This document shows, in pieces, positions 35,701-51,194 of a DNA stretch of 64,000 nucleotides. The DNA comes from Trichaptum fuscoviolaceum (Eukaryota; Basidiomycota; Agaricomycetes; Hymenochaetales; Trichaptaceae). Within the stretch, counting starts at the first letter, position 1. Each line of letters begins with the position of its first letter. Location: the NCBI GenBank assembly GCA_910574455.1, contig CAJSYZ010000005.1:3596001-3660000 (forward strand), in the 5' to 3' direction. The notes beneath the pieces were generated by a model. That model saw nothing but the letters and a program-made list of their open reading frames with translations, was not told the DNA's origin and made no database searches. Position numbers and translations under genes: made by a program.

Positions 35701-37192
35701 TGTCTGTCCGTTTTGGAGCTGTAGTTTATTATATAGAATGATCGAGTTTTGACTTCATCTCGAAAACTACGCCCTCATAAGGACACTAAGGTCAGTTCAT
35801 CCACTCATAGACACGGAGGGAGTAACGCATCCAGGTTCTGGGTATCGATGTGCTGGGTATTGATGAGCTACGTGTATCAAAAAAAGAGGTGTCGACAAGA
35901 ATGATTGTAAAATAGATAGATAGCATGGCCGTAATCTGATAGCTTTACATCCAAGCACTGGATTTCCGACGGCCATGAGGGTTCCCATATAGCAGATGTA
36001 GGTATGTACCAATGCACTGCGGCTTGAATGAAAGAGAGGCCATCGGAGCGTGAAGACTGTCACCGTATGGCCACAATGCTTAGCCAGCCGTCCTTACGAA
36101 GCTGGAATGAGATAAGTTTTCCCCTGAGTTGACGGAGAGTTGAAAATATACGAAGACATGCATCGCTTCATTCCAGCACCACATTGATTGAGCTTAAACA
36201 TACCCGACAAGCTGTACAAGTTATCATTTGCCAGTGTCCGATAAGGATGTTGAATTGAATCCAGGAGGTCGAGTACTTCATATAGGCTCTGACACTGGTG
36301 AGTCAGGGAGCAGCGCTCAAATCAGGCTACATACTTAAGTTATCCGCAAGGCATTTGGTTGATGGATCTGTCAAACGAGATGCCCAGTAGCGTCGACTTG
36401 TTTGGGGCTGACGTCTCCGCGCAAACTTTCCCGACCCCATACCTCTCAAACGTCCAATTCCACATCAAAGCACGACCGATCTCTTGAAAGGCTGGTCCGC
36501 ACAGTGCGATCTTGTACATCAGCAATACCTCGTAGCGGTGCTTTTGGCAGAGGAATGGCCAAAAGGCAATCTCTGGATTTTACAGAGGGCGGAAGACCGG
36601 TGGACACATACAGCTGATAGACTTACATGACGGACACCAACAATGCTGGAACGGCTATTCCCCGGGCAGCCGAACTCTTTGACGATATGCTGCAGGAACA
36701 AGAATTGCTTCTGGACTGCGCAAAATCGCTTGCTCGAAGAGGCCGTGTTTGTTGACATCGTAGCTCTAGACAAACGCGTAGTAGCTGGTCGACTCGGGGG
36801 AAAAGTGGGTAGATTAGGAGGGTGGTAGATCATTTCTGGTTTTAAAAGTATGTATCCGGCTTTTCTGAGCGAAGGGCTTGTTTCGTCTGAGGATGAGCTT
36901 GTAGAGATCATTGGAAATGTCGAAAGGGAGTGGGATGACGATTACGCACTGGATTCATCATTCATATATCTTGAACATCTTTGCCGTATAATTATTCATA
37001 GTTGGTTTGCCGGAAAGAGGATATCGTCATTGGAATACTTGGGCCTGCTACTCTTGGAACAAAGTTCAACAAGAACTTCAAGCCTGGGAGACTTCGAGCA
37101 ATGAGCACGTGATGTAGTAGCCACGCGAGACGCACATGATGGAGGCGTTGAGTCACTGATTTCGATGACTTGGCCAGGATAACCGGATTTGT
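32771..37192. other. Unresolved region with coding-like fragments
   Basis: Several short stretches look protein-coding but do not join into a model I trust. On the minus strand: 36525-36340 (EIGRALMWNWTFERYGVGK), 33948-33742 (a frame ending SHVKCVRIETFDI) and 35244-35062 (GSAFLVDLKGTAFLFF). On the plus strand: about 33295-33436 (ETLYVHPDQSNFSLQLNSI) and 36883-37104 (DDYALDSSFIYLEHL). Mixed strand and broken frames suggest one or more decayed or heavily intron-split genes. No family named. Confidence 0.4.
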
Positions 37193-40768
<3,576 letters not shown>

Positions 40769-41350
40769 TTCACTGAAGCTTCAATGGCGTAAATAATCTT
40801 TGGATGTATGAATAGGTCGGTATTGAACTTCAATATGCCTTCTGCGATGTGTTCTTAATCAAGACTCCTACCGAAACTTGGAAGCATCGCCAATGAATTC
40901 CATGCTTGGAAATACCTTACTTCTTTCCAACGTCAACACCGATACAGACGCCGAGGGGGTTCGTTGACAACATAGTTGGCATCACGATGCAATGCGAATA
41001 TGTACAATAATGGAGCTGCTAAAGAAATGGACAAAAGAGTGACGTCGCATAGAGGTAGATAAAAAAAATCAAGAAACACCTCATTTGCGATTAAAGAAAG
41101 TATACATTATTCACACAAAACAAGGCGAGAAGAAGTAATAAAAAAGGACAAGAACTCATGAAATCCACAATCGTCAAATAATACAATAGAACCCCGGGCA
41201 TGAACATACAAGGCTCTCTTTTCTCCGAAATCCGCAAGTAACCAATCTCAGTAAACACCATCGCTTTCTGGTGACAGGAGCAACCAGACTAACGCAATGG
41301 TGATCAGAGGAGGTCTATGATAACTACGATGCATGAGAGAAAAAGACAAG
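40769..41350. other. Convergent 3' flanks of ALA1 and the canonical G-alpha gene
   Basis: AT-rich with A-runs near 41067 and 41141. No gene, repeat or RNA gene noticed. Confidence 0.5.
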
Positions 41351-42884
41351 TTACAAAAGACCACATTCCCGGAGGTGTAGTTGAAGCAAGATATCTTGGA
41401 TTGCACTCAGAACGACTGCAAAAATCATTCAGAAACATATAAATATGACAGCCAAGTCCACTTACACTTAATCTGCTGGGTATCTGTCGCACAAGTGTAA
41501 TGGGCATAGATCTGCTTTGTAGCAGCGTTTTGATTAAGGGAGACAAACCGATGCAAGAGATACTCGCAAGCCAGATCATAGTTGTCGCCACCGTTGTAAT
41601 CCGGGAAATAGTCACCGAGAGGAGAGTGAGGGAGTTTCTCTGCGAATAGATCAATCTTGTTCAAGAACAAGATCTTAAGATGTGGATAAGCAATCGCTAA
41701 GGACATATATAAATCTACCTGACTTACGATAGACGTCTTGACAAACCAACGTGAGTTGCAGATAGAATCGAAAAGAGTGAGAGCCTCCTGCATACGATTC
41801 TAGGGGAATAGATATTGGAAAAAATCGAAAAGATCGTCAGAAAATAACAGAACTTACCACACTCTCATCTTCGTATAGCATCTGATCGTACTCGCTCAAA
41901 GATACCAAGAAAACCAAGGCAGTGACATTCTCAAAGCAATGGATCCACTTTTTCCGTTCACTCCTCTGACCACCCACATCGAATAATCGGTACGTGAGCT
42001 CGCCCACACGGAACATCGTCTCGGTGATACCGGTTGTCTTGACACGTGACCGAAGAATATCCTGGTCCGTCGGGAGATAGTTCGGATCGGCCATTCGTTC
42101 GATAGCATTGAAGTAGCTATGTTGATAAAAGTTCAGACGCCTTCTTTCTTCACCAAAAATGAGCACTCACTAAACCGCAGAATCGTTCAGCTGGAATTCA
42201 CGGCTTCTCCGGACAGCTTCCTTCACGCTAGGGTCCCTCCAAAGTCCTCGGATAGCGTCCGCAACATCGCGTGGCAAGGCATTAGACTCAATCTGTCCGG
42301 GAAGGGAGAGAACAATGTTTCGCCGTGCATCATTTTGCGGATTTAACTGAAGGTCTAATTGAGGCAATGCTTCCAAGATAGCGCTAAAGAAATCGCCACA
42401 TCAGTTTAAGTTTATCCGCAATACAGCATCTTCCAAGCTCCGCTCCACCCAACGAAGGACTGCGATAGCAGGTCCACGGAAGCGCAAACGGACTGGTGGC
42501 GGAGCTGGAAGAGACACTCACCGCATTGACTGAATCGTATTCGAAAAGATGATCTCCTTGTAGGAGTCACGTTCAGATTCATTGTAACCGCCATGGTGAA
42601 TAAGCTTCATTTGCTTAAGGACTGTTGACTGGAGATAAAACAATTTAGACAACGCTATTAACGCAGAGAAAAACATAGAAAACGTACCTTTCCCGACTCT
42701 CCAGCACCAAGAAGCAACATCTTAATCTCATTCTTAGCCATCATTCGGTCTCGTTTCAGCTGGTTCTCAATCTCATCATTGCCTATGATTCGCAAAGAGT
42801 TTCAGAATTGTACGCATATGAATGACTGCAGAACGCACGGGCTTTAGCCTCCTCGTCAATTGCTGATGACTGAGCGCAGCCCAT
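41351..42884 (-). CDS. Canonical heterotrimeric G-protein alpha subunit (Gi-like)
   Basis: A signal-transducing GTPase at the plasma membrane, probably downstream of pheromone or nutrient receptors. The start is MGCAQSS: Gly2 for myristoylation and Cys3 for palmitoylation. Motifs in order: P-loop [11 protein letters not shown], switch [10 protein letters not shown], switch [34 protein letters not shown], and the C-terminus LRECGLL with the pertussis-toxin-type Cys at -4. At least eight exons were traced; the second starts after an intron ending CATAG near 42785. The protein is close to the usual 353-354 residues. All catalytic residues are intact, unlike the other G-alpha gene in this window. 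Confidence 0.95.
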
Positions 42885-44032
42885 CTTGTTTGATGACCAG
42901 TACGGGTAAAGGCAGAAATTGGTATTATGAAGAGAGAAAAATCAGATATAGGACAAAGGAGCGGCAGATAGCACGAGACTTGTCGCCGAGAGGATTACTG
43001 TCGTCAGCGTCGAGTACGGCGAGGAGGAGGAGTTGGCCACTACAGGCGACGACGTTGAAGGACTGATGGACTAGCGAGAAGGAGATGAAGGGAGATGGCG
43101 GAAGCGTAAATCAAGTCGCCTGTTTCACATCATCCAAACAAGTACAAATACGTCCTTTTATCCGAAAGGCGAAAGCCTTCAAGTTCTCTCCTTTTTTTAT
43201 CCTCTGCTTTGCTTCAGGTTGTAGTTGTTTTTTTCTCACTGTCGCAAGGCACGTAAGTGTTTCTACTTAGAAATTTCTTTGTCTCTCCTCGAGGTCTGTA
43301 GATGGCGATTTGCGACTATTCGGACTCTGACATCCTTCAGCCGACGTACAATTCCTCGCTTCTCGAGCCGATTGTACGAAACCATATTCAATCGTCGTCG
43401 ATTTTAAGCACTTGGCTACACCATTTCCTGACAGTGCGCTTGGAGCCTTGGACAGTAGACCCGGCGGAATTTGTGGTATCGCTCGTTTATAAATTCATGC
43501 CGGACATGACCGATTAATATTACATCATATTACAACCACCTCATTTCGCCTGATCTCTGGGAGTATTTCAGACTGCCCAAGCTATTCTCAACTTCCAGTT
43601 GCGTCGCCGCATGTACATCTTAACTGTTTCAAGACTATTTCGCACTACTTGGTCACCATCAGCGAAGCTATGAGTGCTCGAATGACATCGCTACCATAAG
43701 TATGGGAAAAGTCTGGGCAATGCTGTAAGCGGACGCTCTAAAAGGAGGTGAACATTCGGGAAATTTACGCAGTGTGTCCCCGCGAATGTCAGTGTCGGTG
43801 GCACGCCCCATGAGCCATTAGGTGAGCAGCGCCTGGTAAGGTCTATGCTCAGATCTCCTGAAGAAGTAGGACCAGCATGGGGCGGGAAGAGTTGCCAAAG
43901 TTGAAGTCCCGGACGACAGATGAAGCAGCGATGAAGCCTAGGTCACCTCGATCCTGTGGGGACCGAACGCGAAGGGCATGAAGCCGCACTAACGACAGTA
44001 GCTCAAATGCTGAAGCTCAGAACCTCCTCCAG
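42885..44032. other. Intergenic region between G-alpha and zinc-cluster gene
   Basis: This contains the G-alpha 5' flank and the 3' flank of the transcription factor. A 71-codon frame at 43302-43517 has no family match and no splice context. Nothing else supported. Confidence 0.45.
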
Positions 44033-47000
44033 CTATCTCTGCTGGTGATGGATGTAAGGTTGTGAGAGGTGCTCGTGTTGCCGACCGAGAGTAGCCTGAT
44101 GAACGGTCTCGTACGGAAGTTTGGGTAAATCCACGGTCCTCCAAGCCGCAGGCTCCTCCCTTGTAGCGCTTTGAGGAGTTGAGACATTTAGAAATTGTCC
44201 AGAACGGGATGCGCGGCTTATACGACTCATAGATGAAATGGGCTGGTCAGGGATGAATGCAACGTTCGCCAAACTCGCCGTCGACGACCGATTGGCATTG
44301 CGCGACAAACCTGGCTGTACGACCTGATCGCTGGGTGCCGGATACGGCGACGCGTAACGTGTTCCGTGCGTGGGTCCCGAATACCCTTGTTGTCCGCCCG
44401 TGTTCAACGGAGGAGTCGGCTGGTGTAGGGGAACAGGAACATGATGTCGGAGAGCTTCGGGTGCACGGCGCTTGCCCATGCGTTCTTGGAAAGCCGTGTT
44501 CTCCTGAAACCACCGCCAGTTCGCCTCGCTCATCAACGCTTGTGCAGGATCCTGCGCACCGGGTACTACGGGAGGCGATTGCCTTCGCTGGTGTGGCAGC
44601 GCAAATGGTGATGGCATAGGTGCCCCGGTTGCGTAATCCTGGGCGTTTGTTAATCGGAACCCGAGTCCTTCACTGCTACTAGTAGCGCCGGGAGCCGGAA
44701 GCGACTCACGAATCCTGAAGCTGCATGTTTATCGTTAGACAGATAAATACAGACTCCTCTCTGGAATTTACGTACAGAAACTTTCGAGCCATAATCCACC
44801 GGGGCTCAGCCAATTCGAGGCATCGGATACACTTCTGGACGTCATCCATGGCCTGTTCTTGCTCTCGCTTTTCAGTTACAGTCGCCAAGCTCCCTGTATC
44901 TTGATCCTTTTTAAGGGTAACATGTGCGTAGTAGTTCATCAACTGGACCACAGAACACATCTGGGCGACACTGATCATGTTGGGAATGAAGAACGAGCCC
45001 CTTCGTACTTGTGTATCCGCGATTACAGTAGCTGAATGTGCGGCATTGGCGCAAATAGAGTCTGCGGGAAATGGGAAGGGTCTGCGAGACTTTCCCGGCA
45101 CGTCGTTGCACGGGAGGATTTTTTGAGCGGATCCGAACGGACGGTAGATCAAGATAAGGGTCAGGTAGTAGGAAGTATATATGAGAGACGACTGGCTCGA
45201 AAAGACGTCGTCCTGCATGTTCGGCGACCATCTCACTACTGAAAGTCAGTAATTATTTCTTAGGCGGATGAACGATCTCACAATGCGCAGGAATGGATTC
45301 AACCCAATCATCGAGCGCCGTATTCAATTGGCTAACGATCTGTCCCTGCCAGTCATCGCTAACAAGGCCTAATAGAACCTTCGACTTGTCGATACAATAC
45401 TGTCAGGACATTGTTTCAGTCGATGACCTGGTGCGAACGAAGAAGATAGCACTTACTATAGTCCGGATGGCGAACGCCATTATCTGCGACAATTTTGCCA
45501 TGCAGACGAAAGCACTGACCCGAGACGGGCGTCCCGATGGCTGCTGAAACGCAGGCGTAGTTGTGTCAGACGAAGTCCAATACTCGTCGTCCACCTCAAG
45601 GGGGAAGTCCAAGTCGAAGCTGGAAGAACATAATAGGCGAGTCCTTCAATTATCGACTCACTCGCCAATTGCAGCTAGGAGACTTACTCCTCCTCGCGAG
45701 CGCAACATGGCCGACCCAGGCTAGCACTTCCAATCCGATCAAATAACACGAGCATCCTAAATTAGAGATTAGACCTCCACGACACACAGGCGAGCTGGTC
45801 GGGCACTTACCAGAAAGCTCTTTTCCATAGTTCGTCCTCAGCATTCGGCTTATCCTTGTACACCTTTTTACGGTGTGCCCCGATGTCCATGGCCTTCCGA
45901 AGTCCAGAACCTATGAAAATCCAAGCCCCGGGGTGTAGCGAAGTGCCTCTAAGGAACATGGCACCTAGCTGCAGATTGATCAGCCTCAATCGCGGCCAGA
46001 GGAGGCGCAGAGCATACCGAGCAGAACTGCATATCAAAAAGACTTGGAGGGCCCGGTGAAGGCTTAAAAAAGGATCCATTATCTGTATTCAATACGCACC
46101 TGTTACAAGGTCGTTCATAGGGAAAATCAGATCCACTTGCCTAATCCTCGTAGAAAGAACCGCCAACCAGCGCTTGCCCATTCGACGCACTCGCCATCTT
46201 CTTCCGTCTGGCTACCATCTGATGATTTCCCCCATCCATCCCAGAGAACGCGTAGGTCATCACTCCAGCGTGCCCCGTTGGCCATCATACACCATACGAC
46301 GGCCGCAAATTTAGGGTCCTTGAGGTGCAGTCCATCTCGAAATTGCGCGTAAAATGTCGGGGGATGAAGAAGAGGGAAATTAATGTTTGTGTGATGGAAG
46401 TATAGGGATAGAAGGGGAAATATAAGGTCAGTAGGAGGAAAACTATGGAGCAAGTTTACGGGGGATGAGGGGGGATAGTTAAGACCAGCGGCTCGCTCTC
46501 CCCAGGCTTTCTCCCACTGATGACAAGAGGTAAGTCATACCCCTCAATGCATTATCTATGGAAAAAAAATCTTACCGGGGACAACATCCAGAAGGCTTCA
46601 CGTCGACGATCCGGAAATTTCTCTTGGCTCTGCTGGACCTCTCCATTAGCTGATTTGAGAGAGTCATCGGACTTCGTACACGCAAGTTTTCGAGTGGCCT
46701 GTATAAGTGGAAAGAAGGATGACTTTCCGTGGAAGCGAGTGGACATCTCATCTTCGAGAGAATACACACTCCGAGCAGAAGTCTCGTCCGAGGATAGATC
46801 AGGCCGCTCGGAAGGCAACCGGATTCTCAGCCGACTTCGAGGGTCACTTTCAGCCCCGAATTCCTCGTCTGATGGTGTTGTAGAGTCGTCAGGTGTTTCC
46901 TGACTATATTCCTGGGCGTCCTTAGGTCTCAGGAAAGCCGTACTTGTGAATTTGCCAGAACGGTAAGAAACTGAGGTCTTCGACGAGTCCTCCATTTCTT

Positions 47001-47592
47001 TCTGATATGAGCGGGGTTGATCGTTCTTCCATGAGCCTCTGGCTAATGGGGGGCCGAGCACATCCGTGAAGTCGGCTTCTGGGCGAAGCTATAGCAAATG
47101 TATTAGGAATTACAAGCAGATGGGACAGCCAAGATAGAGGGATACCTACATACCCTTTTTAGCAGCTTTTCAAACCGTTCCATGCGATCTTCTAGAGCTG
47201 TGACATAGCTAAATCCGAGATAAGATATAAGTAACTGGGCTGGCAGAGTGCAGATCCCCCGTAAAGACAACTTACGCCTTTGGAGGTCCGCGTGGCCTCG
47301 ATGCTTCCCTGCGTAGTCGTCGAAAGTTCGCCAAAAAGATTAGTTTTAGTCCTTGTAGATCGTCGATAGCCTATTAGACGTACTGATAGGTGCATGGACA
47401 TTGATTCCGGCGGCAGTTTGAGCACTTTGAGTTTGGCGTCAGTGCACCATCGCAGCGCGTCTTTCGCTTGCGGCAGAAGTCACAAGCACGGTCTGGCTTG
47501 CGGGCCTGAACTGCGGGCGCAGGCGACGAAGAGTCGTACAATGATTCGGGTTCGTATTCATCGATTTTGATATGGATATTGCCTTGCGCCAT
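44033..47592 (-). CDS. Zn2Cys6 fungal transcription factor with Fungal_trans domain, probable frameshift
   Basis: The N-terminus starts MAQGNIHIKIDEYEPES. The zinc cluster ACDFCRKRKTRC...CSNCRRNQCPC has the CX2CX6C...CX2CX6C spacing. A linker GPPKGYVTALEDRMERFEKL is the usual coiled-coil segment. The middle-homology domain includes YFHHTNINFPLLHPPTF, LGAMFLRG, SGLRKAMDIGAHRK and IGSASLGRPCCAREED, then an acidic DLDFPLEVDDEYW and a low-complexity tail ending HHQQR. About a dozen exons, including a 9-nt exon (TTCTGCTCG, near 46025). Near 46155-46170 the frame for SAGWRFF reads into a stop, while the expected continuation RIRQVDLIFPMNDLV is in another frame. This is either a one-base frameshift or an unusual 44-bp intron (donor GTGCGT near 46202). 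Target genes unknown. Confidence 0.85.
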
Positions 47593-48058
47593 GTAAAGCG
47601 AGGTGGGGAACTATGAGAACTTGCCAGTATGAATTCGACGGCGAGCACAGATGTCGGAAAGAGGAGAACAACGAGAGCGGCGACAGGACTTGGAGGACAA
47701 CATGTCTAATAAGGAGGGGGATTAATTTAAGGTTATAAGCAGCTGCTGCGGACGGTACATGAAAAGTGAGCCCTGATCATGACGATATACACAGTTAGTC
47801 CGAGTGGTCGCGTGAATAATCCTTTCCCTACATAGGCGGTTCGCGGCGTCTTTGCAGTGAGCAAGATGTTGCCGTTTGTCGAATATCAGTTTCGTTGCAT
47901 AAATTTCAAGGCAACAAAGGACTCGATAATATCAGACTGCTACTAGTATAAAGAGCTGTACTACTAGAGATTTACTTTGTTCTGCGGCTATAATTCCCAC
48001 GCTCAATATCATTTTCTTCAGTTTAAAGTGTTCTACTTCCTTTGTCTGCGTCTACAAC
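47593..48058. promoter_or_regulatory. Divergent promoter, zinc-cluster factor and SDHAF4
   Basis: 466 bp between the two start codons. AT-rich near 47900-48020. No specific site was confirmed. Confidence 0.45.
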
Positions 48059-48424
48059 ATGTCATTTCGAATGAGGGCTAACGCATTCGCGCACCTTTAC
48101 GCTGCACCATTCACTCGTCGCAACATGTCTACTTCACCCTTGAATCGTCCGTCACCTCCACCCCTGCCTCCCAAGGAGCAACGCGAATTTGAAGAACTCG
48201 TTCGAGCCGCCGCCACACCAGCCGCATCCAACGTGTCGGACGGTACGGTCGTCGTGCAGGCGCACGTCGAGAAGGGCAACGAGCTGCATCCGGATGCACG
48301 CAGGACTCCCCCACCCGAGTTTGAAGGCGACACCAATCCAATCACCGGGGAGGTTGGAGGCCCGAAGCGTGAGCCTGTAAGGCACGGTGACTGGAGCTTT
48401 GGAGGACGGGCCTCCGACTTCTAG
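48059..48424 (+). CDS. SDHAF4: Succinate dehydrogenase assembly factor 4 (SDHAF4/Sdh8 family)
   Basis: A single-exon gene of 121 aa. SDHAF4 binds flavinylated SDHA in the mitochondrial matrix, protects it from oxidative damage and helps assemble complex II. The N-terminus (MSFRMRANAFAHLYAAPFTR) is basic and lacks acids, fitting a presequence. A Pro-rich segment follows. The diagnostic C-terminal block of the DUF1674 family is present: NPITGEVGGPKREPVRHGDW, ending GRASDF. Length is typical. SDH4, a membrane subunit of the same complex, lies 2.8 kb downstream on the same strand. Confidence 0.9.
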   Translation: MSFRMRANAFAHLYAAPFTRRNMSTSPLNRPSPPPLPPKEQREFEELVRAAATPAASNVSDGTVVVQAHVEKGNELHPDARRTPPPEFEGDTNPITGEVGGPKREPVRHGDWSFGGRASDF

Positions 48425-49333
48425 GCTTTGGCTTGGGAATTGGCCAGGCTGTAAGTCTGCTTGCAGTGCCTTCATCGGTTCCGACCCTATACTGCTCTTA
48501 ATTCAAGACTGCTGCGGACGAAAATTAATGGTCTGGGAGAGTTTTCGCATTGCTGAAAGAAAATGTACGGCACTCGGGTTCTCTCGCAAAGCGTTAGTAA
48601 CAAACGTATCTGGTATGCGGTGATCGCACTCAATTATTGTACTGTTACCCACAGGATCACGAGCTCAGGAAAGCGTTTTCAATTTTGTTATAGATGAAAT
48701 GTCATGATTCATAACAAGGTTGTCGTATTTGCGTAATCGCTCATATCGTTCTCACCCAATCGTCCTTGGACCAATGACAAAGTCTAGTCGAAACTTGCGG
48801 GTTAATGTAGCTACGTTGAATGAGCAAACCTGTTCTTCAATGAAATTCTCCATCAAAAGCCCTATGTAGTACAGCCTCTTTCGCACTACGAATCGCACTT
48901 ATCTGATAAAGAAGATATAGAAAACTTAAACTGCAGAGGTGCTGCGGATTTCATAGTCTGACTGCGGACTCCTGAAGGTTGTCAAGGAACCGAGACAATC
49001 GCCTCCGCTCACTCGCGCCTATTTCCGACGTCGTATCTAGTCCTGCCGATCCCGATCCCGGCGGCAAAACCACGCGAAAGTGTGCACTCCGCAGCATCGC
49101 CAGCCTCAGCAGCCTCTGCTATGGAAAGTTTCTGCCTTTGGGTTGACAACAAATTGGGCACTGCCTCACTGCCGTTAACCAATGAGGTCTTGATGAAATT
49201 AAATCCTCTTGGTAGTCTGGCCAGCCATTCATGTAAAGACCCATCGCGGAAAAGCGCAGCGATACAGCTACCTAAGTACATATTACATGGAAACGTGCAC
49301 TTGCTTACGTGGTATTGAAAAGCAACACGTTGC
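48425..49333. other. Intergenic region between SDHAF4 and the hemerythrin-like gene
   Basis: 3' flanks of two convergent genes. Frames at 49009-49404 are partly the last exon of the hemerythrin-like gene read in another frame. No additional gene supported. Confidence 0.45.
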
Positions 49334-50735
49334 TTAGATCGCAATTCTCTCGACCTCTTCCAACGTCCAGTACTTCCGCAGGTTCTCCCCTTGAAGGTCG
49401 GCAACTTCTTCGTCGAGGTGGCGCATAAGAACTTCCCTGACGCAATACATCAGTATGTTACGAACACAAACTTCACATCAAGAGGATTGCAGGGATCGGG
49501 GACTGACGCATCCTGTGAGGCTTCTTGGAAGGGTTGAAGGAGACCCAGGGGCCAGATGTTGTTAAATAGATGCTGAGCTCACCTGAACGAATCCAAACAT
49601 TCTCGCAACTTCGCAGGTGAATAAGTAGAGGGCTCTACGCGAAAATCGTGCGTAAGTTGGCTCAGGCGGTCAAGTCCTGGAAGTTACAGGAAGCTAAATT
49701 CAGTGCGAACCCGAGATGCACGGAAGGGTGGAAAGGTTGATCAATGGTAGAGCGTCGGGGACGAGAATTTTCGGTAGAGAGAAGAATCTCTTCATGGATT
49801 GGTAGTGTGTGAAGGGTCCTTGGCACAACAAATCCCAAGGATACCGCCTAGTTTCCTTCAGCACGGCTTCTGTGGGACCGATGGAAGTCAAAGGACGAAT
49901 TCAGGAGTGATTATCCCGCGATGCCTTCGCAGATGCTAACATGCATCGCGACGTATACTAATAAGAAGGGAGTAAATTCTGACCTTCATGTATCGCGTGG
50001 TGAGATCGCCTGTGCTGTTCATCCTCAGCGAAGGTCGGCATTCGTTTGGCCAGGATGGGGAAAATAAATCGCTAAATATTAATCTGTTCGTTAGCATCCT
50101 TGGTCTTGGTTAATGGTTCAATTATCCAACCTCTTCTATCGTGTGATGTGCCTCGAGATCTATCTCTGAACGTCAGTGTCATAGATGCAGCGAGGAATAG
50201 TGAAATACGGTGCATACGCTTTTTTAGTCCATCGGCTTCCCGAAGAAACATAGGGAGGCTCATATGCTGCTGATTAAAAGACCCATCTGCAAGCTTGAGT
50301 TGCAAGTGCCCATTAGTTAGACATTAATAGGTAAGTTAGCTTAACATACTTGATAGATTTTGTCGACTTTGCGTGTATAGACAATTAATGAAACCAGTTG
50401 ACCTGATAGTATGTTTATAGCCGACACAGTATAGCGTATCACGTACACTCTTCTTTGAAATAATTATGAAAATATGACATGGTGTTTGCCAACTTAAGCA
50501 AAATGCCAGCATTAACGATTGATATTGAAGAATTAAAACGAGCGCTTACTCTATCCCATCTTGCGTTATCGCGTTCGGAAACTTCTTCGTTTGCTCCTGC
50601 TTCCTTCACTGAATCAAGACTTTCCGAAGCAGTCGGTGAGTCGGTGTTTGAGCTCATTTGCGAGAGAGTTCTGATTGAAGTGGATGCTTTAATGAAAGGG
50701 GTTTGTCTTCGTAAGGTGAGGAGGATGGTGAACAT
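49334..50735 (-). CDS. Hemerythrin-like (HHE cation-binding) protein, possibly mitochondrial
   Basis: About 214 aa in eight exons traced from ATG 50735 to TAA 49334. Metal-ligand-type residues occur in helical repeats: MSYFHNYFKEEF, LEAHHTIEERFIFPIL, RRSHHAIHE and EVLMRHLDEEV, which is the His/Glu pattern of hemerythrin-domain proteins that bind a di-iron or similar centre. The C-terminus LRKYWTLEEVERIAI is shared with fungal members. The first ~28 residues (MFTILLTLRRQTPFIKASTS) look like a mitochondrial presequence, with a second Met at residue 27 that could start a cytosolic form. Likely role in oxygen, iron or nitric oxide handling; the substrate is unknown. It is divergent from SDH4 (459 bp between starts). 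Confidence 0.85.
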
Positions 50736-51194
50736 CCAAGTCGTTGATAAAGGTCGTTCAGGTGATGTAGGTTCAGTTCAGCAGTAGCAGGGCGTCTGAG
50801 CTAAGCGAAAAGAGTTCAGAAAGCTTAATAGGATCTTTTATTCTCAAGCTCAAAATACTAGTTGTTGCCAGTGATGAAATGAAAAGAGTGAGCGTTCCGA
50901 CTCGGCTTTGTGAGATGAGGATAATACAAGTACGTTGATTGGTCACATCAAGGAAACTACTTTCTTCTTTTGGCAACTACCAGCCTGAGTACATTCAAGT
51001 TTGGGCTAGTTAGTCATGCAATAATATCCTTTTCTGAACGGCGTCGGGATGGTCCGGGGAGGTAAACCATTTGCCCGTGAATTTATGTGCAACTTGAAGT
51101 CTCCTTACCGTTGCAGCCAGACACCGACGACGTCGACCAAGTCTTTGACACTGAGGCCGACGACAAGCACGACATCTGGTTACTAGGTGCTCAA
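50736..51194. promoter_or_regulatory. Divergent promoter, hemerythrin-like gene and SDH4
   Basis: 459 bp between start codons. No specific site confirmed; AT-rich around 50820-50930. Confidence 0.45.

Noticed and set aside
36850..37104. Plus-strand 84-codon frame as a gene
   Set aside because: Composition is protein-like, but it has no intact partner exons and ends just before ALA1; kept only as part of the unresolved region.
43302..43517. 71-codon plus-strand frame upstream of the canonical G-alpha gene
   Set aside because: No homology recognised, no splice sites, and it sits in what looks like promoter DNA.
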